Assembly: GCA_014860005.1 (NCBI GenBank)
Contig: JACZKP010000066.1
Location: 10,861-74,860, forward strand
Source: Verrucomicrobiota bacterium
GTDB taxonomy: Bacteria > Verrucomicrobiota > Verrucomicrobiae > Limisphaerales > UBA11358
DNA: 64,000 nucleotides
Reading direction: 5' to 3'
Shown in pieces: positions 9,776-18,251 of this stretch (position 1 is the stretch's first letter; each line of letters opens with the position of its first letter). The notes under the pieces are model-generated. The model did no database searches, was not told the origin of the DNA, and saw nothing but the letters and a program-made list of their open reading frames with translations. Position numbers and translations under genes: made by a program.

Positions 9776-11467
9776 TCATTTTGTGAACAGTTGAAATTCG
9801 TTGATCGTGGGGCCTTCACTGGCGTCGAGAATGTGCAAGCGAACATGCTGCGCGGTGACCGGCGTCAGCGTGCGCTCCCAGTTTGGACCAATAGTCGTTC
9901 CGGCGAAAATAGTCCGCCACTCTCCACCATCGCGCGTTTGAAGTTCAAAGAACTGCACGCGCCTGCCACCGCCCGCCCACTCGTCAATGCGCACGCGGGA
10001 AAAGGTCTTTGGTTCGCCAAGGTCCACCTCCAGCCACGCCTCTTTTGTGCCACCATCGGTAGCCCAACGAGAATCATCGTCACCGTCCACGGCGGCGCCG
10101 GCGGCGTAGTGTGGATTGCGGGCGAATATGTTCGAGGCCCTTGCCTTCGCGCCTTCCGTGAGTGAGTCGCCTTTCAGACCCACCGCCGGGAGATTCATCA
10201 CGGAATCCTCAAACGTCAGTGCCACGATGGTATTGTTGGGCTGCCGGTCTGTAGGGGCAACATTTACAGAGATACCAACATCGGTTTGCCGCACCGAGAG
10301 TTGGCCGCCCTTGAGTAATTTACTGGAAACCAGCTTCCCCTTCAGCGGCGGCAGAACAAGTTCATTGCCGGTCCCCTCAAAGACATGGAGGTAAATGGTT
10401 TTATCCCTGCGTGTGCTCGCGCCCCATTTGCCGGGCTTGAACGGGCCGCCGCGCGTGCCGTAAATGGATTCTCCGTACGCCGCGAGCCAGTTGCCCATTT
10501 CGCGCAGCCGTGCGACCTGCCGTTGTTCGATGCGGCCATCGGGCATCGGACCAACATTGAAGAGCAAATTGCCGTCGCCTCCGGCACAGCGTACGAGGGT
10601 TTGAAGACATTCCTTGAGCGACTTCATTTCATCCCCGGGCTTCCAGGCCCATTGGCGGCAGATGGTGATGCATGATTCCCACGGGCGGTGGTCCTGATAT
10701 TTGCCCACTCGCTGCTCGGGCGTGTCATGATCCTCCGGCAAACCAGTGCGGTCGTTGATGATGATGTGCGGTTGAAGACGACGAATGATCTGCACCAACG
10801 CTTCGCCGTCGTAGTCCTTCGCCGTTTTGCCTAGGCCATCAAACCATAAAATGTCCAGTCGCCCGTAGTTCGAGCAAAGCTCGGTGACTTGCTGCTTGAG
10901 GTAAGCAAGGTATTGAGCGTGCCGGTTCGGCGTGAACGCATCGGAATGCCGCCAGTCGGGCTGCGAGTAATAAAGCCCGAATGGCAGCCCGGCTTCGTGG
11001 CAGGCATCGGCGAGTTCCCTGACCACGTCACGCCGGAACGGACTGCGCGTATTGGTGATTTTGTACTCGTCGGCTTTTGTGTCGAACATGCTGAAGCCAT
11101 CGTGATGACGGCTGGTGAAGACGAGATACTTCATTCCGGCGGCCCTGGCGATGGCGACCCATTCACGGGCGTTGAAGTTTGTGGGATTGAATTCCGTGTA
11201 GAGATTGTCGTAAACCTCGGCGGGCACTTGAGTGCCCTTTGAGCCGTAGCCGCGCCGTTCGCCTGCGCGCGACCAGCCGATCTCCGTGCCCTTCAAGCTC
11301 ACTGGGCCCCAGTGAATGAACAGCCCGAAGCGCGCCTCCCGCCACCATTGCAGACGGGCTTCACGTTGCGCTGGCGTCTCGCTGTCGCCGGTTTGTGCCA
11401 TCGAACCTGAGAGCGCCGCCAGCGCGGTCAGTAACATCGCGAGGCTGAATCTGATATTCATATTCAT
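9776..11467 (-). CDS. Secreted alpha-L-fucosidase, GH29, with F5/8-type C domain
   Basis: 563 residues from the ATG at 11467; a second in-frame ATG at 11461 is equally possible. A signal peptide (FSLAMLLTALAALSGSMAQ) precedes the barrel. Landmarks are ARFGLFIHWGPVSLKG, VFTSRHHDGFSMFDT and DILWFDGLGK, with the predicted nucleophile at about D210. After the barrel, residues about 430-563 form a discoidin (F5/8 type C) domain: HYAAGAAVDGDDDSRWAT, WLEVDLGEPKTFSRVRIDEW, VRLHILDASEGPTINEFQL. That domain usually binds galactose- or fucose-containing glycans. It is the upstream partner of the neighbouring GH29 gene and is preceded by a secreted GH172-type gene, giving a glycan-degrading locus. Confidence 0.93.
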   Translation of the reverse strand: MNMNIRFSLAMLLTALAALSGSMAQTGDSETPAQREARLQWWREARFGLFIHWGPVSLKGTEIGWSRAGERRGYGSKGTQVPAEVYDNLYTEFNPTNFNAREWVAIARAAGMKYLVFTSRHHDGFSMFDTKADEYKITNTRSPFRRDVVRELADACHEAGLPFGLYYSQPDWRHSDAFTPNRHAQYLAYLKQQVTELCSNYGRLDILWFDGLGKTAKDYDGEALVQIIRRLQPHIIINDRTGLPEDHDTPEQRVGKYQDHRPWESCITICRQWAWKPGDEMKSLKECLQTLVRCAGGDGNLLFNVGPMPDGRIEQRQVARLREMGNWLAAYGESIYGTRGGPFKPGKWGASTRRDKTIYLHVFEGTGNELVLPPLKGKLVSSKLLKGGQLSVRQTDVGISVNVAPTDRQPNNTIVALTFEDSVMNLPAVGLKGDSLTEGAKARASNIFARNPHYAAGAAVDGDDDSRWATDGGTKEAWLEVDLGEPKTFSRVRIDEWAGGGRRVQFFELQTRDGGEWRTIFAGTTIGPNWERTLTPVTAQHVRLHILDASEGPTINEFQLFTK

Positions 11468-11603
11468 ACGGGTGACCTTGGTGAAGTCGCCGACGTTAGA
11501 AGGCGGATCTTCGCGTGCCAAATCGGTCCGCCTCCTCACGTCGTCGGCTACAGGCAGATTCATGGATGATCAAATCGAGCAGGTGACGGGAACCTCCTGC
11601 GCA

Positions 11604-12773
11604 TCACTTCTGCGGTGCAAAGTTCAATTCGTCCTTTCCGGGCAGTGGCGGGAACTTGTGGTGCGGCTCTTTTTGATACCAGAACGCGACGGACGAAATG
11701 TCATCTTCGAGTTGCAGGTAACGCCCGCCCGCCTGCCAGCCCAGCGCCTGGATGGTGACCTTCAAGTCTTTCTCAAAGCGGATCGGGTCCATGATATGCC
11801 AGCGGTACAATCCAAACCGCTGGCCGACCTCGTAAATCTTGTCCGGTGGCAACACTTGATGCATTCCGGCGTAAGGTGTGTTGAAGATCGTGTAACGGTT
11901 CTTCCCGTCCGGTCCCTTCGTGTCGAAGTTGTAGGAGCCGCAGAAGTAGTCTTCCGTGCCTGTGCCGCAAATCGTTGGGAACTCCTGGTCACCGTCCATG
12001 AAGAACTTGATTTCGCCTTCACCCCACCAACCGGGGCTGTGGACTTCCCACGCCATGTAGGTGCCGACATAGTGGCCCTGGCCTTTAATGCCATCCACGA
12101 TCGTGTAAATGCCCTTGGACTTGAGCGGTGATTCGCGGCGGAACTGGGCGTGCAGATAGGCGGCATTGCGCGGTACCGGCGCGAGGATGTAATTGATCTG
12201 GTAGTAAAGCGTCATTTCGCGGTCGCTGATATTCTCCAAAGTGATGCGCGCCTTCTTGCGGAAAGGCATCGGCCAGTAACAGTTAAACGCGCTGCCGGGA
12301 TTTACGCACACGGCCAGCGAACTCAACTGCGCATACTTGCCCCAGCCGCTCGCAAAGAAATCGCCTACTGGCACCTCGATTGACGGCTCCTTTTCGTCAT
12401 CCCAGTAAAACCGGAGAATCTCATTCCGCCAGTTGCCCGTCGGCGTCATCCAGATTTGTTGAATGCAGCCGGGGCCTTTGATTTCGGCGAGCGTGAAGGT
12501 GGTGTTGGGTTTGATACGTACGTAGGGCGAAACTTTCCAGCCCTGGCCGAGTTCGCCGGCCGCCTTGAGCGCCGGACCATCCACAGACATGCCGCCCTTG
12601 CCTTTCTCGCCCGTGAAACTCTCCGGGCTGATGGAGCGTGATTTGGCCTTGGAGACGCGGTAGAGATTGCCCAGTCCGTGTTCCAGCACCCCGACGTCGG
12701 CGGCGACGACTGTGGTGCCAAGGAATGCCAGGCCGAGGATGGTGGCCAGCCGGAAGATTAGATTAGATTTCAT
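11604..12773 (-). CDS. Secreted DUF2961 (GH172-type) glycoside hydrolase family protein
   Basis: 389 residues with an N-terminal signal peptide (LATILGLAFLGTTVVAAD). The body has the DUF2961 hallmarks: GPGCIQQIWMTPTGNWR, LRFYWDDEKEPSIEVPVGDFF, NCYWPMPFRKKARITLEN, GWWGEGEIKFFMDGD and FPTICGTGTEDYFCGSYNF. DUF2961 has been recognised as glycoside hydrolase family 172, whose characterised members act on fructofuranose- and arabinofuranose-containing glycans. The acidic residues in WDDEKEP and GTEDYF fit the active-site region of the family. It is 136 bases upstream of the GH29 pair on the same strand, so it may belong to the same transcript. Confidence 0.85.
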   Translation of the reverse strand: MKSNLIFRLATILGLAFLGTTVVAADVGVLEHGLGNLYRVSKAKSRSISPESFTGEKGKGGMSVDGPALKAAGELGQGWKVSPYVRIKPNTTFTLAEIKGPGCIQQIWMTPTGNWRNEILRFYWDDEKEPSIEVPVGDFFASGWGKYAQLSSLAVCVNPGSAFNCYWPMPFRKKARITLENISDREMTLYYQINYILAPVPRNAAYLHAQFRRESPLKSKGIYTIVDGIKGQGHYVGTYMAWEVHSPGWWGEGEIKFFMDGDQEFPTICGTGTEDYFCGSYNFDTKGPDGKNRYTIFNTPYAGMHQVLPPDKIYEVGQRFGLYRWHIMDPIRFEKDLKVTIQALGWQAGGRYLQLEDDISSVAFWYQKEPHHKFPPLPGKDELNFAPQK

Positions 12774-12994
12774 AGTGTTAGCTGATTGGTCATTGCGGCC
12801 GAACGACGATCTTTGGCGCCGTTTATGTCGCCGCTTCCATCAACTCACTCGGGGCGCCGATGGGCTTTTCGGTTTTTGGCAAAGAGAAGCCCTTTCTTGG
12901 CTTTCGGGCCAGGGGTACTTGAACCCACGCGCATTTTGCCCCACGATGCGCAAGTCCGGTGGAATCCTTCACCGGTTTGGATTTGGAAATACTT

Positions 12995-13744
12995 ATGAGC
13001 GAGAAACACGACCGAACGGCTTGGATTCAGGGTGCTGACGCCCAATGCAAAACACAGGCGGTCCCGCGCGAAGACCCGAAGCGCTTTGTTCTGCTGGGGG
13101 CGCCGGGCGTCGGCAAGGGCACCCAGGCCGAATTGCTGTGCGAACGGTTGGGCACGTGCCACCTCTCCACGGGCGACATCTTTCGTGCCTCCAAGTGCCT
13201 CACCCCCGAGGAACGCAGCCCCGCGCTCGATGCCGCGCTCGACTACATGCATCGGGGTGACTTGGTGCCCGATTCCACCGTGCTCGACATCGTTCGCGAA
13301 CGTACCCGTTGCCTGCGCTGCGGCGGTGGATTTCTCCTCGACGGTTTCCCGCGCACCGTCGCTCAGGCCGAGGCCTTGAGTGGCTTGTTGGAGCAACAGC
13401 AGATCCCCCTGACCGCCGTGCTGAATTACGACCTCGCGCTCGACAAGGTGGTCGCGCGCCTGAGCGGGCGGCGCACCTGCGCCGGATGCAAGGCGGTGTT
13501 TCATGCCACCGCCCGCCCGCCGAAAGTGCAGGGCGTGTGCGATCATTGCAACGGCTCGCTTTATCAGCGGGATGATGACCGGCCCGAAGCCATTCGCACC
13601 CGGATGGAAGTCTATGAGAAGAGCACGAAGCCGCTGATTGATTACTACCAGACGCGCGGCGTGCTGGTGACCATCGAAGCCGAGGGCAGCCCGGAAGATA
13701 TTTACGAACGCACGTTAAAGGCCTTGAACGGACGCGCTGGTTGA
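12995..13744 (+). CDS. adk: Adenylate kinase with zinc-binding LID
   Basis: 249 residues from the ATG at 12995; an in-frame start at 12959 would add 12 residues without a better ribosome site. The first ~30 residues form a non-conserved extension, then the P-loop GAPGVGKGTQ. AMP-site motifs are STGDIFRAS and FLLDGFPRTVAQAEAL. The LID carries a four-cysteine zinc knuckle (CAGC ... CDHC), followed by DDRPEAIRTRMEVY. The enzyme converts ATP + AMP to 2 ADP in the cytoplasm. An additional CLRC pair just before the FLLDGFPRT motif is unusual. The length is greater than the usual ~215 residues because of the N-terminal tail. It stands alone here, divergent from the GH172-type gene, so a second, standard adk may exist elsewhere. 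Confidence 0.9.
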   Translation: MSEKHDRTAWIQGADAQCKTQAVPREDPKRFVLLGAPGVGKGTQAELLCERLGTCHLSTGDIFRASKCLTPEERSPALDAALDYMHRGDLVPDSTVLDIVRERTRCLRCGGGFLLDGFPRTVAQAEALSGLLEQQQIPLTAVLNYDLALDKVVARLSGRRTCAGCKAVFHATARPPKVQGVCDHCNGSLYQRDDDRPEAIRTRMEVYEKSTKPLIDYYQTRGVLVTIEAEGSPEDIYERTLKALNGRAG

Positions 13745-13850
13745 AGCCGGCTTGTTTGACTGGCAGGGGCGGACTGCTCCGACTTGAAATTGTGTCGTAA
13801 CTCCGCCTTGACGGGCAGGGTGGCTGGGTGAATTCTTTTGCCACTGACCT

Positions 13851-14759
13851 ATGAAAATGAAACGCCGCGAATTCCTCACCAAATCAGCCCTCGGCGTCGG
13901 TGCCGCGCTGCTGGGCACGCCGCTGCTCGCCGAAGTCAAACCTCGGGTCAAATACTTTGATCCCTACGAGCGCGTCTCTCTTGGCAAAACCGGGCTGAAG
14001 GTTTCCCGCTTCTGCCTCGGCACGGGCATGAGAGGCGGCAACCGCGAGTCCAATCACACGCGCATGGGCAAGACAAAGTTCGAGGCCCTGATCCGCGAGG
14101 CGAACGACCGCGGCACGCAAATGTTCGATTTGGCGGATCTGTACGGCACGCATCCTTACGTTGTCCCCGCGCTCAAAGGCATTCGCCGCGACCAATACCA
14201 GGTCTGCACCAAGATCTGGTTCCGCGACGGTGGCGTTCCCGAAAAAGAGCGGCCGGATGCGGATGTCTGCGTCGAACGATTCCTGCGTGAGATCGGCACT
14301 GACTACATTGACCTGGTTTTATTGCACTGCGCGGTGTCGCCCAAATGGAACGAAGAATTGCGCAAACAAATGGACCTGCTGGCCAAGGCCAAGCAGCAGG
14401 GCAAAATCCGCGCGCACGGGGTATCGGTCCATTCGCTGGAAGCTTTGGAGGTATGCATTACCGAGCCGTGGGTGGATTCCGTTCACGCGCGCATCAATCC
14501 CTACGGCATGAGCATGGACGGCCCGGCAGACAAGGTGGCCCCCGTGCTGAAGAAGATTCACGACTCCGGCAAAGGCGTGGTGGGAATGAAACTCGTGGGC
14601 GAGGGCCGGTTGCGTAACGATCCTGAGAAGCGCGATGAATCCATCCGCTACGTGATGGGACTGGGTTGTGTGGATGTTTTGAACGTCGGCTGCGAAAGCA
14701 TTGCCGAAGTGGACGACTTCACCCAGCGCGTGCGCAAGGTGGAAACCGCCAGGAGTTGA
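13851..14759 (+). CDS. Aldo/keto reductase with Tat signal
   Basis: 302 residues. The N-terminus (KMKRREFLTKSALGVGAALLG) is a twin-arginine signal, so the enzyme is probably exported folded with its cofactor. The aldo/keto reductase barrel begins at RVSLGKTGLKVSRFCLGTG. The catalytic tetrad is visible: Asp and Tyr in MFDLADLYG, Lys in QVCTKIW and His in VLLHCA. Reductases of this family reduce carbonyl groups using NAD(P)H. Tat-exported forms are common in Planctomycetes/Verrucomicrobia near sugar-degradation genes; the substrate is not known. It begins 106 bases after adk on the same strand. Confidence 0.9.
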   Translation: MKMKRREFLTKSALGVGAALLGTPLLAEVKPRVKYFDPYERVSLGKTGLKVSRFCLGTGMRGGNRESNHTRMGKTKFEALIREANDRGTQMFDLADLYGTHPYVVPALKGIRRDQYQVCTKIWFRDGGVPEKERPDADVCVERFLREIGTDYIDLVLLHCAVSPKWNEELRKQMDLLAKAKQQGKIRAHGVSVHSLEALEVCITEPWVDSVHARINPYGMSMDGPADKVAPVLKKIHDSGKGVVGMKLVGEGRLRNDPEKRDESIRYVMGLGCVDVLNVGCESIAEVDDFTQRVRKVETARS

Positions 14760-14802
14760 TAGGCTGGGCCACTAGCTTCGAAGCCCCCTCGACGAAGCAA
14801 CG

Positions 14803-15792
14803 TCAGCGGCGAAATCTTTCTGCCACAGCCGCGTTGGTGGTGATGGCCAGACAAAACGTTTGTCCCGCCGCAATCGCGACCACGTTGCTCAATCCCTCGG
14901 GCACGACGACAGGGCGTCCGCAAATCCGACCCCAACCCACCACGGTCCCATCTTGTTTGAGCGCCAAACTGTGGTGGGACACAATGCCAAACATGCCGTA
15001 TTGATTGCCGGCGGCGATGGCTACCACGTTGCTCAACACCTGGCCTGAGTTCATCACCAAGCCGCTGGCGTTTCTCTGCCATTTGGGATTCTCAACTCCC
15101 GTGGCTTGCTCGCAGTGATTGTCACCCCAGCCATAGACCGTACCATCCTTCTTCAAAGCCAGACTGTGAGACTCGCCCACCGCAATCGCGGTCACGTTGC
15201 TCAAGCCTAACGGCACATCTTCGTCGCCCCACGCGACCACCGTGCCGTCGTTTTTAAGGGCTAGATTCCGCTCATAGTGTCCGCCACCCGATGCAATGGC
15301 AATGATGTTGGTCAGCTTCAGCAACGATCCCGGAGTTCGATCCCAACTGAAAACTGTGCCGTCGCGTTTCAGCGCCAGCGCTCGGACGCCAGCCGAGAGC
15401 GCGATTACATCCGTTACATCGTCCGGCTTGATGCGTCTTTCTCCCCATGCTGAGATATTCCCGGCTTTGTCCAAAGCCAGGCTGAACCGCATGCCTGCCG
15501 CCACCTGGACCATGTTCTTCATCCCTGCTGGGACGTTCGTTTCGCCGGAGAAGCTCTGCCCCCAAGCGAGCACGCTCCCATCGGCGGGCAAGATCAAGGC
15601 GTGCTCTCTTCCGGCAGATATGGCAACGGCGTCCGTTACCGGCTTGCCGCCGACCTCCAGTCTCTCAGTGTAGTGCTCTCCGCTGGATAGCTTGGTCCCC
15701 CAAACAACCACTTGCCCTGATATGGTGGCTGCGAACAGTTCGCCGGGGATGAGCAACGTAAGGAGGATAATCGGCGTGAGGCATAAGTTCAT
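14803..15792 (-). CDS. Secreted RCC1-repeat (beta-propeller) protein
   Basis: 329 residues with a signal peptide (MNLCLTPIILLTLLIPGELFA). The mature part consists of about six RCC1-like repeats, each with a pattern of the kind VTAIAVGESHSLALKKDGTV followed by a W-G pair. They predict a seven-bladed beta-propeller or part of one. Such proteins are numerous in Verrucomicrobia, typically as parts of larger surface proteins. This copy has no extra domain, and its partner is unknown. It starts 3 bases after the stop of the small upstream reading frame at 15796. Confidence 0.8.
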   Translation of the reverse strand: MNLCLTPIILLTLLIPGELFAATISGQVVVWGTKLSSGEHYTERLEVGGKPVTDAVAISAGREHALILPADGSVLAWGQSFSGETNVPAGMKNMVQVAAGMRFSLALDKAGNISAWGERRIKPDDVTDVIALSAGVRALALKRDGTVFSWDRTPGSLLKLTNIIAIASGGGHYERNLALKNDGTVVAWGDEDVPLGLSNVTAIAVGESHSLALKKDGTVYGWGDNHCEQATGVENPKWQRNASGLVMNSGQVLSNVVAIAAGNQYGMFGIVSHHSLALKQDGTVVGWGRICGRPVVVPEGLSNVVAIAAGQTFCLAITTNAAVAERFRR

Positions 15793-15795
15793 AAT

Positions 15796-16044
15796 CTAGG
15801 GTCCTAATCTGTAAACATCATTTGTTGTGCGTTCCACCCAAATTCCAAACTTGGTAATCCGCGCGACGCCATCTGCGTCTACCGTCATCACCTGCGGTGA
15901 CCAGCCATTCAGAGGATTTGTTGGCCCTCCTGGGATTCGCCAGTTGGCAGGGATTGGCCATGTGCTGATCCGACAATGCGTATTGTCCTCTCGCACCAGA
16001 ATTCCGTCAATCCACCCTTTTTGCCATGATGTCCGCAAAATCAT
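15796..16044 (-). CDS. Small hypothetical protein upstream of the RCC1 gene
   Basis: About 82 residues from an ATG at 16044; the same frame is open to an ATG at 16113, only 12 bases from the start of the divergent permease gene. No family is recognised. The C-terminal half looks protein-like (GWSPQVMTVDADGVARITKF ending in DVYRLGP) and stops 3 bases before the RCC1 start, which suggests coupling. It may be the C-terminal end of a longer decayed gene, because no promoter space remains upstream. Confidence 0.4.
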   Translation of the reverse strand: MILRTSWQKGWIDGILVREDNTHCRISTWPIPANWRIPGGPTNPLNGWSPQVMTVDADGVARITKFGIWVERTTNDVYRLGP

Positions 16045-16125
16045 CCTTCGGCCTTTTGTCGCGCACGAAACCGGACATTTGCCTTGCTCCGCGTCCGAAA
16101 TTTTCCAAATCATGCCGCGCAGGGC

Positions 16126-17136
16126 ATGACGACATCATCGGCGGGCAACACGAATCCTTTCACTCGGCTGTGGGCCAATCCCGCCAGCCGCGCGTTGTTG
16201 GCGCTGGCGCTGGTGTTCATCCTCGGTGTCGTTTTTAACGCGGACGGCGCCTTCTTCAAATCCGGCACGCATCGCGACGCTCTGCGGCAAGCCTCCGTGT
16301 TCGGCATCCTCGCCTGCGGCATGACGCTGGTGATCATCAGCGGCGGCATTGATCTCGCGGTGGGCAGCGTGTTGGCGCTGGTCGCCGTGAGCTTCTCGCT
16401 GATGAGCATTCACTGGGGGTGGTCGCCGTGGTTGGCGGTGCCGATGTGTTTGTTGCTCGGCGCGGCGTGCGGCGCGATTTCCGGTGGCGTGGCGGCGGTG
16501 TTTCGGGTGCAACCGTTCATTGCCACGCTGGCCATGATGGTCTTTGCGCGCGGCCTGGCGAAAACCGTCTCCGGCGGGATGAAAGTCTCCCGTTCCGTCC
16601 AGCAACCCGACGGCACGTATGACTACGTGGACGCCCCGGGCGTGTTTCAGTTGATTGATAGTCGCATCCTGGGCGACAACGTCTCCGTGGTGACGGTGAT
16701 TTTTCTGGTCTGCGCACTGGTGACGTGGCTGTTTCTGGCGTGCCATCGCTGGGGACGACAACTTTACGCCATCGGTGGGAACGAGGAAGCCGCGCGGCTC
16801 TCCGGGGTGTCGGTCAGGCTGACGAAAGTGCTGGCTTACATGGGCGGCGGACTGATGGCGGCTGTTGCCGGCATCTGCCAGGCGGCGCAAGAGCAGCAGG
16901 GAGACCCCGAAGCCGGCGTTGGTTACGAACTCACGGCCATTGCCATTGTCGTCATCGGCGGCACAACGCTCACCGGCGGCCGTGGCGGCATCGGGCTTAC
17001 GCTCATTGGCACGCTGACGATTGGCTATCTGGAAAAAATTCTGAGCGTGAACGCCGTGCCCGAAGCCAGCCGGTTGATGCTCACCGGTGCGATCATTGTG
17101 GCGGCGGTTCTGGCGCAACGGCGACGGCGGAGTTAA
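16126..17136 (+). CDS. Ribose-type sugar ABC transporter permease
   Basis: 336 residues from the ATG at 16126. It is a multi-pass membrane protein of the RbsC/BPD_transp_2 family. Landmarks are the Gly-rich core GMTLVIISGGIDLAVGSVLAL, FIATLAMMVFARG, the cytoplasmic loop AIGGNEEAARLSGVSV (the EAA-like coupling loop to the ATPase) and IAIVVIGGTTLTGGRGGIG. It forms the inner-membrane channel of a monosaccharide importer. It is followed by a matching substrate-binding lipoprotein and an isomerase-like enzyme. No RbsA-type ATPase gene lies in the window, so the ATPase must be shared or encoded elsewhere. Confidence 0.92.
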   Translation: MTTSSAGNTNPFTRLWANPASRALLALALVFILGVVFNADGAFFKSGTHRDALRQASVFGILACGMTLVIISGGIDLAVGSVLALVAVSFSLMSIHWGWSPWLAVPMCLLLGAACGAISGGVAAVFRVQPFIATLAMMVFARGLAKTVSGGMKVSRSVQQPDGTYDYVDAPGVFQLIDSRILGDNVSVVTVIFLVCALVTWLFLACHRWGRQLYAIGGNEEAARLSGVSVRLTKVLAYMGGGLMAAVAGICQAAQEQQGDPEAGVGYELTAIAIVVIGGTTLTGGRGGIGLTLIGTLTIGYLEKILSVNAVPEASRLMLTGAIIVAAVLAQRRRRS

Positions 17137-17250
17137 CACTCCCTCTAAGTCATAGCCAACTGCAACGCTAGGACGGGTCGCTGGCGGACTTTGAGATTTG
17201 CAGGAAAAGACTTTTCAAGCCACACGCAAAGGTCTATTGGAGATTCTGCT

Positions 17251-18225
17251 ATGGGATACTACAAACCAGCTTCAGGATTGGCTCTCGCTCTCACTTCAAT
17301 TATTTCGGTCGGCCTGCTCGCCGGTTGCGGCAAACCGTCGGATCAACCTGGTTCGGGCGGGAAGACGGACAATGCCAGGTACACCATCGGCATGAGCCAG
17401 TGCAATCTAGGCGAACCCTGGCGGGTGCAGATGAATGCGGACATCAAGGCCGCCGCCGACTTGCAACCGGAACTCAAGGTGGTCTTCAAGGACGCGCAGA
17501 ACGACACGCTCAAACAGCGTTCCCATGTGGAGGAGTTTGTGAGCGCCGGCGTGGACCTCATTATCATCAGTCCCAAAGAAGCCGCGCCACTGACCGAACC
17601 CGTCGCCAAGGCAGTGGCGGCGAAGATTCCGGTGATCGTGCTGGATCGCGCGTTACTGGGCGACCAGTTCACTTGTTTTATTGGCGCGGACAACGTCAAA
17701 ATTGGCCACGCCGCCGGCGAATGGATCAAACAAAAGCTCGGTGGCAAAGGAAAGGTCGTTGAACTCAAAGGGTTGATGACTTCAATTCCCGGCCAGGATC
17801 GGCACAACGGTTTCCGCGCGGGCATCGCCGGTTCGGAGATCGAGGTGATTTTCGAGGCGGACATGAAATGGCTCGAACCAGACGCGCGCAAGGAAATGGA
17901 GTCGGCGCTGTCGCGGTTCAAACAGATTGATCTCGTGTACGCGCACAACGATCCGGGTGCGCACGGCGCGTATCTGGCCGCCAAGGCAGCGGGCCGCGAG
18001 AAAGCAATGATGTTTGTGGGCATTGACGCGTTGCCGCATGAGGGCGTGGCGTATGTGAAGCAGGGAATCATGGACGCCAGCTTCCAATATCCCACCGGTG
18101 GCGCCGAAGCGATTGCAACGGCGCTGAAAATTTTGAAGGGCGAAACGGTTCCCAAGAACATCGTGCTGGGGTCGCGTGTGTTCGATAAGAGCAACGTGGA
18201 CAGCGGCGGACAGGAATTGAACTGA
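17251..18225 (+). CDS. Ribose-type ABC transporter substrate-binding lipoprotein
   Basis: 324 residues from the ATG at 17251, preceded by GGAGA at 17239-17243. The signal peptide ends in a lipobox (LLAGC), so the mature protein is anchored by Cys. The remainder is a periplasmic-binding-protein type 1 fold: [49 protein letters not shown], and [16 protein letters not shown] in the second lobe. This set is typical of pentose/hexose binding proteins of the RbsB/peripla_BP_4 class. The gene sits 114 bases after the permease and 26 bases before the isomerase-like gene, which suggests that the imported sugar is the isomerase substrate. Confidence 0.93.
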   Translation: MGYYKPASGLALALTSIISVGLLAGCGKPSDQPGSGGKTDNARYTIGMSQCNLGEPWRVQMNADIKAAADLQPELKVVFKDAQNDTLKQRSHVEEFVSAGVDLIIISPKEAAPLTEPVAKAVAAKIPVIVLDRALLGDQFTCFIGADNVKIGHAAGEWIKQKLGGKGKVVELKGLMTSIPGQDRHNGFRAGIAGSEIEVIFEADMKWLEPDARKEMESALSRFKQIDLVYAHNDPGAHGAYLAAKAAGREKAMMFVGIDALPHEGVAYVKQGIMDASFQYPTGGAEAIATALKILKGETVPKNIVLGSRVFDKSNVDSGGQELN

Positions 18226-18251
18226 CAACATCTGATTTTCAGGAGGGAATT

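Noticed and set aside
12905..12960. A tRNA-like T arm (GGGTTCAAGTACCC on the minus strand)
   Set aside because: No acceptor, D or anticodon stems could be folded around it, and the T-stem lacks the invariant pairing; probably chance.
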